Of a stretch of DNA of 64,000 nucleotides, positions 59,401 through 64,000 are shown piece by piece. This stretch comes from Sarcocystis neurona. Its lineage: Eukaryota > Apicomplexa > Conoidasida > Eucoccidiorida > Sarcocystidae. Position numbers and translations under genes: made by a program. The DNA lies in assembly GCA_000727475.1 (NCBI GenBank), contig KL647309.1, forward strand, positions 937,820 to 1,001,819, read 5' to 3'. Position 1 is the stretch's first letter; each line of letters opens with the position of its first letter. A model generated the notes under the pieces. The model was given only the letters and a program-made list of their open reading frames with translations, was not told the DNA's origin and did not search any database.

Positions 59401-62400
59401 GCGTAGTCGCCGACTTGTATGCGCAGCCTGTTCCAGAGAACAAACTTGACGATTGCTGCTGCCCTACGGAAGGAAAGAAAGGAAAACAAAGAGGAACGTG
59501 TTGGCAAAGGGCGGGCGGAAGGTTGCGAATATGAGGAAAGGACGAATGTTGTTGACAGTAAGAATCGCATGCCAAGATGGCTGCCTAACAGGAATAGTAG
59601 TGCGCTGGAAAAGAAGAGGAAGAAGAACTGGCACAGTAGGAGACTGCTGTCTCGGGTACAGACAGGGACCCAAAGAATAGAGGAGGAGAGCAGAAAGAAG
59701 AGAGGAACAGCAAGCAAAAGAAGAAGCAGCAAGCGCGGGAGAAGAGATGGTAAGAGCAGAAGACGCATCGCATGCAGCAGCAGAAAAAGAAGAAGGTCGG
59801 AGGACGGGTGGCCACACAGAGACGAGGCGGCGCTGTAGCTACAAAGTCGTGCAGCAGGAACGCAGCAGCCGTTGTCGACAGAAACAGAAGCAGAAGCACC
59901 AGCAGGAGCAGCAGCGGCAGCAAAAAGACAGCAGCAGGACGAACAGCAACAGCACGAAGAAAGCAGCAGCAGCAGCTGCTGCTGCAGCGAGAAGCAGAAG
60001 CAGCAGCCTCGAAAGTCGTCGAGAAGAAAAAAAGCTGCATCAGCAGCACGACAGCAGCAGCAGAGAGACAGCAGCAGCAGAACCACGGCAGCAGCAGAAG
60101 CAAGAGGCAGCAGCAGTAGTTGTAGCCAAAAGCAGAAGCAGCAGCTGCGGCAGCTGTCGAGAAGAAAGCAACAGCAGCAGAAAAACAGCAGCGTCAGAAG
60201 GCCAAGAGCAGCAGAAAGATAGCAGCAGCAACAGGAAGACAGCAGGAGCAGCAGGAATCGAGCGGCAGCAGCACAGAAACTTGATCAGGACCAGCAGGGC
60301 AGGAAAGGGGAAGTGTAGGTGAGGTGATGCGCAACTCTTGGGACGGAGAGGAGACGAAGGAGCAGCCGCGCAAGTATTAGCATAGAAAGGCAGCAGGAGG
60401 AGGGGAAGAATAAGAGAAGAAGCAAACGCAGCGTCGATGTGGTGCTGCAGCTACGAAGAAGAGAAGTCGCTGCTTCGTAGAAAAGAGGGCAGGGAAGACG
60501 AACCGCTGAATTTCACTGTCGTGCGCAGCGACATCTGCCAGTTCCTTCGAAGAAAGACGGGTCAGCACGGCTCCTGGTTGAAAAGCTTCTGCCTCTGCAG
60601 CACGCTGAAAGTACTTCTGGGGGAAGTCTCGGCGGTCGACGAGCTGCAGCAGCAGCAGGACCTCGGCAGCAACTTCCTGCCATGCCTCTTCGCCTCCCGC
60701 CTGCAAAGGCGCAGCAGCTGTGGGAGGCGCAGCAGCTGTGGGAGAAGCAGCAGCCACACCCGCGTGGCCCCGGCTTCCCATCTCCGCCGACGAAGACCAA
60801 AAAGTGGAAGAAGACGGACGGGGGTCTGCAGGTGGGAGGACAACTGCAGCAGCAGCGGGAGAGCCGTCGGACGAGGAGGCACCGGAGAACGCCACAAAAG
60901 CTGGCGGCGGGCGCAGAGCCGCAGCGGTAGCAGCAGCAGCCGACGAAAGAGGAAGAGAAGAAGAAGCAGCAGCAGCAGCGGAACCAGGAGGAGAAGCGGT
61001 AGAATCGGCAAACGAAACAGCGGAAGCAGCATGAGCAGCAGCAGGAGCAGCAGGAGCAGGAGCAGGAGCACCGTTCTGAGCGAGCAAAGAGCGAGGGGAG
61101 AACGCGGCCGTCTTCTTCACGCGTTGTTCGGCTGCTGCTGCTTTAGCTGCGGCGGCGGCCGCGGCTCCTGCTGACCGGCTTTCTATCTGCTGTTGAAGTT
61201 CCTTCACCAGCAGCACAGCGTCGAGCAGCGGGACAACACGAAAGTAACGGCCTTCATGATAATATACTCTATGCGTTGCACCATCTCTTAGAAGCTGGAC
61301 GAGCTGCTGCACTGCCTCGTCGTCACTTTGCTGCTGCTGCGGTTGCTCCTGTAAGTCTTCCTCTTCTTCTTCTTCCTCTTCGTCTTCTTCCTCCCCTTCC
61401 CCGTCGAAGAACAGGCCAAAGTCTTCACTGCCGCCGCCGCCTTCTACCCCGTAAGAGAGATAAAGGGATTCGCTAGAAAGCGTTTCCTCATCTGCGCTGC
61501 TCCCCAGCAGTATCTGCTGCTGCAACGGCGGCTCATCTTCCTGCCATAACTGCTCCTCCTCCCGCGAATACCGTCGCTCCGGAGCCGCAGCTGCTGCGGC
61601 CTCCTCTTCCTCTTCTTCTCCCTCCTCTTCTGCTTCTCTATAGATTCTGCCCCCCGCCGCCATGTATGGCTTTTCCACGTGCGTCGATGCGGCCGTCCCC
61701 CGGGTCGCACCGGCGTGCGGCTGCTGTTGCTGCCGCTCTCCTGCAAGAGAAGCCTGCTGCTCCCGCGAAGTAGATACCTGCTGCTGTTGCTGCTCGTCTC
61801 GTCCGTAGCCTTCCTCTCCTGAAAATACGTCTCGCTCTTTTGGTGCTCCTCCCGTTGCTCCTGCTGCTGCAAATAAAGCAGCTCCTCCTTCTTCCTCCTT
61901 CCCTGGTGCTGTTCCTGACGCACCGCTCGTTGTCACTTCTGCAGCAGCAGCAGCAGCTTCAGCAAAAATGAGATGCGGTAACGGAGGCGCCCATGCCCGC
62001 TGAGCCGCAGCCATCCCAGCAGCAGCCGCCATCGCTGCTGACACTGCAGCAGCAACAGGCGCGGACGAACCAGGAAGGGACGACGACACGGTCGCAGCTG
62101 CAGCAGCAGCCGGCAGACAAACGGGACGAGCCGCTACCGCTGCTGCGGAAAGAGACGCAGCTGCAGCAAGTGAAGCCCCGAGACGCTGTGTTGTCTGTAC
62201 CAGCCACCGCAGCGGAGCCCCTGCAGCAGCAGCAGCCGCAGAAGCAGCCGTCGCAGCAGGAAGCTCCTGCGCATCACGCGTTGCAGACCCCTCCTCAGCC
62301 GCAAAAGCAGCAGACCCGGCAACGGCCACGTGAGACGCAGCATCAGCAACAGCAGGTGAAGACGCAGCAGCAACGGCACGAGAAGACGCAGCAGCAACAG

Positions 62401-63949
62401 CACCAGAAGACGAAGCAGCAATAGCAGAAGACGACGCAGCAGAGGCAGCAGGGGCACGGCTCAGTATGGCAGGAATCGACAGAGCAAGTACACCGTCATA
62501 GCTGAATCCTCTGCCACCTCTCCTGTTGCAGTAGAAGTCGCTGGGACAAGCAGGTCGGCGGTTCACGGTCGTCCTTGCTTTATCTTCGGGCAGAGGCAGA
62601 TGGCTGCGCTGGGTAGCAGCAGCACCCCTGTCTACGCGGTGCTGGTGCTGCTGCCGTTGCTGCAGGTCGCCTGGCTGCTGGCGAAGCTGGAGCAGCAGGT
62701 CCTCTTGCTGCTGCTGCGGCTTCAGATGTTGCAGGCGCTGTGAGGCCTGCTGAGAGTCCTGTAGCAGCCGGGCGCGCGTGATGTACGTACACTGCAGGGA
62801 CAACGGCCAGCAGCAGGTCCCCGGGTCACCGCCGCGAGCAGCCCTGTTGCCGAAAGAAGCAGACGGCGAGGCGCACAAGGCGGTGTCCTCGAAGCTGTCG
62901 CAGCCGCAGTAGCAGCGGTAAACCGCTACAAAGCAACAGCAGCAAGCGAGGAAGAGGAGACGGAGACGCCACCGCAGAAGTCCTCGCCGAACGAATAGAG
63001 AAAGTAACACCAAGACTTGCTGCTGTTGCTGCTGCCTCGCATTCTCCGTCTGCCGGCTGCGCCCAGACGACTTTCTGTTGGGCAGCTGCTGCTCCTGCAG
63101 GTCGCATCTTTCGCTCTGCCGCTCGAAGTGCTGCAGCACCTGCTGCGGCTGCTGGACAGAGTCCACATTCCCTTCGCGTCGCTGCAGGTTCTGCGGCAAC
63201 TCCTCTCGTTCCATCTCCTCCTTCATGTCCTGCTGCTGTTGTGCGCCACCGCATGGCTCCCGCTGTTCTGGCACCTGCATGCACTTCTGCTGCTGCTCTC
63301 GCTGCTGCTTCTGCTGCTCTTGCTTCTGCGGCTCTTGCTTCTGCGGCTCTTGCTTCTGCGGCTCTTGCTGTTGCTGCCGCTGCTCTTGCTGCCGCTGCGG
63401 CTGCTTTTGCTGCTGCTGCGGCTGCTCTTGCTGCTGCTCTTGCTGCTGCTGCTGCTGCTCTTGCTGCTGCTGCTGCCGCTCTTGCTGCTGCTGCTGCTCT
63501 TGCTGCTCTTCCTTGTGCTGGTGCAGCACCTGATGGGGGGCTGGTGCTTCCTGCTGCTGTCCCTGCTGCTGCTGCCCTGCAGGGGTTGCAGCTGGAGTGC
63601 AGCTTCGCACGCCTGCGGCGCTTCCCACAGCAGCTAGCACTTCGTTCCTCTTCCACCTCATACCTGCTGTTGCTTCTTTCGCAGCAGCAGCAGCTTCTTC
63701 CCTGAGCCTCGGGACTGCCGCAGCGTCTACGGCCGCTGCTACTTCTCCCGAGAAATACAAAGGACGGCTCCCGCGGCTATTGCCCACTGCTCCTCCATTT
63801 GTTGCTGCTGCTGCTGTTGACGCTCCTAAAACACGCGCAGCTGCACTTTGGGCTTCTCCTGCCGCCGCTCCTGTCTCTGCTGCTTCCATACTTTCTCCTT
63901 CTCCGTCCTCAGCTGCCGCACCTGCGTCTTCATCACATACACTCCCCAT
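31789..63949 (-). CDS. SEL1L/Hrd3-type ER-associated degradation adaptor; whole multi-exon gene
   Basis: In the family this ER membrane protein partners the HRD1 ubiquitin ligase and presents luminal misfolded proteins. Exons, right to left: putative 60504-63949, then about 58097-59463, 55191-58031, 54107-54300, 52048-52175, 51110-51180, 46060-47097, 44985-45086, 44054-44691, 43024-43117, 38406-40684, 35936-36442, 34168-34698, 31789-32910. SEL1 repeats recur in the SEL1L order: [124 protein letters not shown]. One C-terminal transmembrane segment (about 32793-32853) and a 300-residue Gln/Ala/Glu tail follow. All exon phases match from 59463 to the stop. The protein would be about 3,600 residues, or about 4,800 with the 5' frame. 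Family assignment is strong; the 5' end is uncertain and may lie beyond the window. Confidence 0.88.
31990..32780. repeat. CTG-rich coding tract
   Basis: Imperfect CTG/CTC units on the plus strand encode the Gln/Ala/Glu-rich cytosolic tail on the minus strand. Plus-strand frames of up to 195 codons here are shadows. Confidence 0.85.
32911..34167 (-). other. SEL1L/Hrd3 last intron, 1.3 kb, TA/CATA-rich throughout
   Basis: TA/CATA microsatellite runs over 33720-34100 and 32950-33330, with GATA-type repeats at 33310-33500. There is a small CAG cluster at 33520-33690. Unlike most introns here there is no CTG tract at the acceptor (TTTGTGTGGGTTGCAG). Confidence 0.8.
34168..34698 (-). CDS. SEL1L/Hrd3 exon: last SEL1-like helix pair
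   Basis: Joined to the previous exon it reads [20 protein letters not shown] then [20 protein letters not shown], aligning with the SEL1L segment [27 protein letters not shown]. The remainder is Ala/Gln/Pro-rich and ends [18 protein letters not shown] at AAA|GTAAAA. 177 codons, phase 0 both ends. The donor is moderate, and an earlier one is possible. Confidence 0.83.
34699..35935 (-). other. SEL1L/Hrd3 intron, 1.2 kb
   Basis: A CTG-rich donor side (about 35640-35900), a short TA run near 35516-35540, and a plus-strand CAG tract (34720-35035) next to the acceptor GCTGCTTGCAG. No gene was seen inside. Confidence 0.75.
35936..36442 (-). CDS. SEL1L/Hrd3 exon: SEL1 repeats near the C-terminal end
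   Basis: It starts [20 protein letters not shown], completing the repeat begun in the previous exon (YYVRRAAVA), and ends with [21 protein letters not shown] at AAG|GTGAGG. The end aligns with the SEL1L segment NLGYMHEKGLGIKQD..LAKR. A Gln/Glu-rich insert of about 80 residues separates the two. 169 codons, phase 0 both ends. Confidence 0.9.
36443..38405 (-). other. SEL1L/Hrd3 intron, 2 kb: TA-rich, 21-bp repeat, then CAG
   Basis: The donor half (37480-38300) is TA/CATA microsatellite, including a long (TA)n at 37929-37959. A 21-bp tandem repeat lies at 37332-37436. The acceptor half (36450-36910) is plus-strand CAG running to GCTGCTCCTCAG. Confidence 0.8.
37332..37436. repeat. 21-bp tandem repeat, five copies
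   Basis: The unit is CACCTACAGGATATACTTCT plus T. The five copies, 105 bases in all, differ by a few bases each and run from 37332 to 37436 without gaps. Confidence 0.95.
38406..40684 (-). CDS. SEL1L/Hrd3 central exon: several SEL1 repeats and long Ser-rich inserts
   Basis: It spans 759 codons from TTTCTTTGCAG to GCT|GTAAGT. The order is [40 protein letters not shown] (about 40410-40510); [20 protein letters not shown] with [18 protein letters not shown] (about 39690-39860), which matches the SEL1L segment C.TAVELFKNV....[61 protein letters not shown]; and a final YYVRRAAVA half-repeat. Ser-rich inserts (units like [10 protein letters not shown]) and Gln/Ala runs separate them. Shorter introns of 3n length inside the inserts cannot be excluded. 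Confidence 0.9.
40685..43023 (-). other. SEL1L/Hrd3 intron, 2.3 kb: TA-rich donor half, CAG-rich acceptor half
   Basis: TA/CATA microsatellite fills about 41990-42600 and plus-strand CAG fills about 40700-41700, up to the acceptor GTTTCTTTGCAG. No coding segment was recognised. Confidence 0.8.
43024..43117 (-). CDS. SEL1L/Hrd3 94-base exon, SEL1 repeat
   Basis: It lies between GTTTCGGCAG and GCGCAG|GTAAGT. It encodes [20 protein letters not shown] then [11 protein letters not shown], and runs into [17 protein letters not shown] of the next exon, forming a SEL1 repeat. It starts in phase 0 and leaves one base. Confidence 0.87.
43118..44053 (-). other. SEL1L/Hrd3 intron, 0.9 kb: TA-rich donor side, CAG at acceptor side
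   Basis: TA/CATA microsatellites, including (AT)15 near 43519-43549 and (AT)14 near 43739-43766, occupy the donor side together with a thrice repeated TTGACTCCA-type segment. A CAG tract at 43160-43280 precedes the acceptor GTGTTTCGGCAG. Confidence 0.8.
43600..43882. repeat. Three dispersed copies of a 35-bp segment among TA repeats
   Basis: Copies near 43604, 43682 and 43846 share T(G/T)GCTGACACCATA-like or TTGACTCCA(C/T) cores followed by GCA(G/T)ATG(T/C)AAG and flanking TA runs, as from an old unequal expansion. Confidence 0.65.
44054..44691 (-). CDS. SEL1L/Hrd3 exon with PGPGAAR repeat
   Basis: The 5' boundary lies within a CAG run (about 44691) and is the site giving the right phase; the frame has a stop shortly upstream. 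It encodes [32 protein letters not shown], a seven-residue repeat [14 protein letters not shown] (44350-44520), then [20 protein letters not shown] and [18 protein letters not shown], ending PYLRQ at CAA|GTAAGC. Aromatic motifs at both ends suggest folded sequence around a disordered loop. Confidence 0.8.
44350..44520. repeat. 21-bp minisatellite, about eight units, coding
   Basis: The unit is CCGGGTCTTGCTGCTCCTGG plus G, with single-base changes. On the minus strand it encodes seven-residue PGPGAAR or PGPGAAG units. Confidence 0.95.
44985..45086 (-). CDS. SEL1L/Hrd3 exon with second half of a SEL1 repeat
   Basis: Joined to the previous exon it reads [20 protein letters not shown] then [19 protein letters not shown], a canonical SEL1 repeat. 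The donor is CTCG|GTGAAC. Phases are two bases in and one out. The frame remains open past the donor but loses the SEL1 pattern. Confidence 0.88.
45087..46059 (-). other. SEL1L/Hrd3 intron, about 1 kb, filled with CAG/GAAGCAG
   Basis: Almost the whole intron is plus-strand CAG, AGAAGCAG and GGAGCAG sequence, that is CTG/CTTCTG in the transcript, ending at GCATGTATCTGCAG. Open frames on both strands across it, up to 659 codons on the plus strand, are artefacts. Confidence 0.85.
46060..47097 (-). CDS. SEL1L/Hrd3 exon: SEL1 segments separated by a 250-residue Ala/Ser/Glu block
   Basis: It starts with [19 protein letters not shown] (first codon completed by the previous exon), then [18 protein letters not shown], a long Ala/Pro/Ser/Glu insert, [18 protein letters not shown], a Gly/Ser insert, and ends with [20 protein letters not shown] and YSRGHEV at GTCG|GTATGC. 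The end is the first half of a SEL1 repeat completed by the next exon. 345 codons, phases fit. Confidence 0.87.
47098..51109 (-). other. SEL1L/Hrd3 intron, 4 kb: TA-rich, purine-rich and CAG-rich zones
   Basis: From the donor: TA/CATA with (GT)n and (AC)n runs (about 51010-49980), a purine-rich zone (49330-49640), duplicated blocks with CATATA runs (48815-49330), more TA, then a plus-strand CAG/GAAGCAG tract (47650-47110) running into the acceptor TTGTCGACACAG. Very long minus-strand frames here are made of Tyr/Ile/Cys from TA repeats and are not genes. Confidence 0.8.
48815..49330. repeat. Tandem duplication of a 130-175 bp block
   Basis: Blocks share ACGGGAACATACATATACAT followed by a TATACATA run and an AGGGCAGCG-(G/A)-(A/G)GACGCAG segment. 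Copies start near 48825, 49010 and 49225 with their GGGCAGCG segments near 48972, 49145 and 49300. It lies in an intron. Confidence 0.8.
51110..51180 (-). CDS. SEL1L/Hrd3 71-base exon
   Basis: It lies between CCTGGCCCAG and TTTTG|GTAAAA. Joined in phase it encodes [20 protein letters not shown] then NVHF, corresponding to the conserved linker of SEL1L after the third repeat (around ANHVASDIS...RLPDEVEN). Its phases, one base in and one out, are exactly those needed by the neighbours, which is the main support. Confidence 0.8.
51181..52047 (-). other. SEL1L/Hrd3 intron with CTG tract and TA microsatellites
   Basis: A plus-strand CTG/TTG tract lies at 51850-52010 next to the donor, TA microsatellite at 51400-51790, and purine/CAG sequence at 51185-51265 next to the acceptor TCTCCTGGCCCAG. 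Confidence 0.75.
52048..52175 (-). CDS. SEL1L/Hrd3 exon with a clear SEL1 repeat
   Basis: It encodes [20 protein letters not shown] followed by [13 protein letters not shown], aligning with the SEL1L repeat A..[21 protein letters not shown]. It starts in phase 0 and ends with two bases left at AG|GTAAAA. This is one of the best family matches in the gene. Confidence 0.9.
52176..54106 (-). other. SEL1L/Hrd3 intron, 1.9 kb, TA-rich
   Basis: A pyrimidine-rich stretch at 53590-53770 and TA/CATA microsatellites at 52440-53570 dominate. The acceptor GCTGCTGCTGCAG is itself made of CTG units. No gene was seen inside. Confidence 0.75.
54107..54300 (-). CDS. SEL1L/Hrd3 exon, SEL1-like segment
   Basis: It encodes [20 protein letters not shown], then [20 protein letters not shown] and a Gln-rich end. 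One base from the previous exon completes the first codon and it ends in phase 0 at CAG|GTGGCG. Similarity to SEL1 repeats is weak on its own; phase and position support it. Confidence 0.72.
54301..55190 (-). other. SEL1L/Hrd3 intron, 0.9 kb
   Basis: A CAG tract at 55013-55150 sits near the donor, TA/CATA microsatellite fills 54690-54990, and the acceptor is a run of T ending GATTCCCAG. It is an exception to the usual order of repeats in these introns. Confidence 0.75.
55191..58031 (-). CDS. SEL1L/Hrd3 exon: long low-complexity region and first SEL1-like segment
   Basis: This is a 946-codon exon between the GTGCCGGCTGCAG acceptor and the GACG|GTACGC donor. It opens with [19 protein letters not shown], passes through Ala/Pro/Gln-rich blocks including a perfect 10-residue repeat, and has two less biased islands: [20 protein letters not shown] (about 56290-56370) and [20 protein letters not shown] (about 55850-55910). 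It ends with [20 protein letters not shown] and [18 protein letters not shown], which resembles the first SEL1 repeat of SEL1L (AFSYLFGDYL...AREMFEKLTEEG). Phase fits both sides. Confidence 0.85.
57091..57180. repeat. Three near-exact 30-bp units encoding a 10-residue repeat
   Basis: The unit is CTGCTGCTGCCGCGCATGGG followed by CAAACGACGG, repeated three times with one base change. On the minus strand it encodes [10 protein letters not shown] (one copy has Tyr for His). Confidence 0.95.
58097..59463 (-). CDS. SEL1L/Hrd3 exon: [19 protein letters not shown] block, His/Gln tract and coiled coil
   Basis: It begins after the CCGTAG acceptor with [20 protein letters not shown] and then [11 protein letters not shown], the only non-repetitive part. 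A His/Gln tract (59250-59370), a long Gln/Lys/Glu region predicted to be coiled coil (about 58800-59000, units like QQKPEAQQK), and an Ala/Pro-rich end with PGAAPGA repeats follow. The donor is one of two phase-1 GTGCGG sites giving an end at 58097 or 58109, so the next intron is only 65-77 bases. Confidence 0.7.
59250..59370. repeat. TGGTGC/CTGGTG tract encoding a His/Gln run
   Basis: GGTGCTGCTGGTGCTGGTG units on the plus strand encode about 40 residues made almost only of His and Gln on the minus strand, inside a SEL1L/Hrd3 exon. Confidence 0.9.
59464..60503 (-). other. SEL1L/Hrd3 intron, about 1 kb, with CAG tract
   Basis: Plus-strand CAG fills about 59840-60250 and a purine-rich stretch (pyrimidine in the transcript) leads into the acceptor CTTTCCTTCCGTAG at 59464. 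The Ser/Gln/Arg frames on the plus strand here are artefacts of the tract. Confidence 0.65.
60504..63949 (-). CDS. Putative 5' exon of the SEL1L/Hrd3 gene (or a separate upstream gene)
   Basis: A single frame of more than 1,140 codons is open from the window edge to about 60377. The first ATG is at 63947-63949 ([10 protein letters not shown]), but the frame continues upstream to the edge. From the N terminus it has an Ala/Glu-rich region, a long Gln-rich region with KQEPQ repeats (63290-63370), a hydrophobic segment [16 protein letters not shown] (about 62910-62960), a Cys-containing region ([19 protein letters not shown]), Ala-rich stretches, an acidic run, then [20 protein letters not shown] and [14 protein letters not shown]. 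Donor choice CAGCG|GTTCGT at 60504 fits the next exon in phase but is weak. No domain is recognised. Membership of the SEL1L gene rests on position, strand and phase. Confidence 0.5.
63290..63370. repeat. 15-bp repeat encoding KQEPQ on the minus strand
   Basis: The plus strand repeats CTTGCTTCTGCGGCT three to four times, giving QKQEP repeats inside the long Gln-rich region of the 5' open frame. Confidence 0.85.
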
Positions 63950-64000
63950 TCCCCCTGCTGCTGTTCCCGAGAGAAACTTTTGTGCTGCTGCGGCGGCTGC

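Overview
The window looks like a piece of a nuclear chromosome from an Eimeria-type coccidian (Apicomplexa). The evidence is the density of CAG/CTG trinucleotide tracts that read as Ala, Gln, Ser, Leu or Cys runs in every frame, the abundant TA/CATA microsatellites, and two clearly eukaryotic, many-intron genes whose conserved segments are separated by low-complexity sequence. Most long open frames are by-products of CAG tracts. I identified genes by finding conserved protein segments and checking that splice sites and reading phases join them.

Two genes can be reconstructed, both on the minus strand. The first, about 24083 down to 6162, is the DNA polymerase delta small subunit (POLD2 / Pol31 family). 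Ten exons were found and one very short exon is missing. The motifs follow the family order, from the N-terminal YEDRGMRF/RQY-like block to the C-terminal PDFSKDP block. The second, 31789 up to about 59463 and probably on to 63949 or past the window edge, is a SEL1L/Hrd3-type protein, the membrane adaptor of the ER-associated degradation ubiquitin ligase. Thirteen exons join in phase, carry SEL1 repeats in the SEL1L order and end with the C-terminal membrane segment. A very long open frame at 60504-63949 is the likely 5' exon. The encoded protein would be about 3,600 to 4,800 residues, against roughly 800 in animals, because low-complexity blocks sit between the repeats.

Layout: 2-355, possible C-terminal end of a plus-strand gene running in from outside; 356-6161, intergenic with microsatellites; 6162-24083, POLD2; 24084-31788, intergenic and much poorer in microsatellites, with one degenerate 23-bp tandem repeat; 31789-63949 or beyond, SEL1L/Hrd3.

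The most unusual pattern is in the introns. Many are polarised: TA/CATA microsatellites lie toward the donor side, and long CTG or pyrimidine tracts (CTG on the transcribed-sense strand) lie directly against the 3' splice site. The repeat tracts therefore seem to take the place of, or extend, the polypyrimidine tract. A 246-base segment of POLD2 is both a plausible intron and a stop-free Ala-rich insert of exactly 82 codons. No RNA genes, CRISPR arrays, transposase genes or telomeric arrays were recognised. All family assignments rest on reading motifs by eye; no searches could be run.
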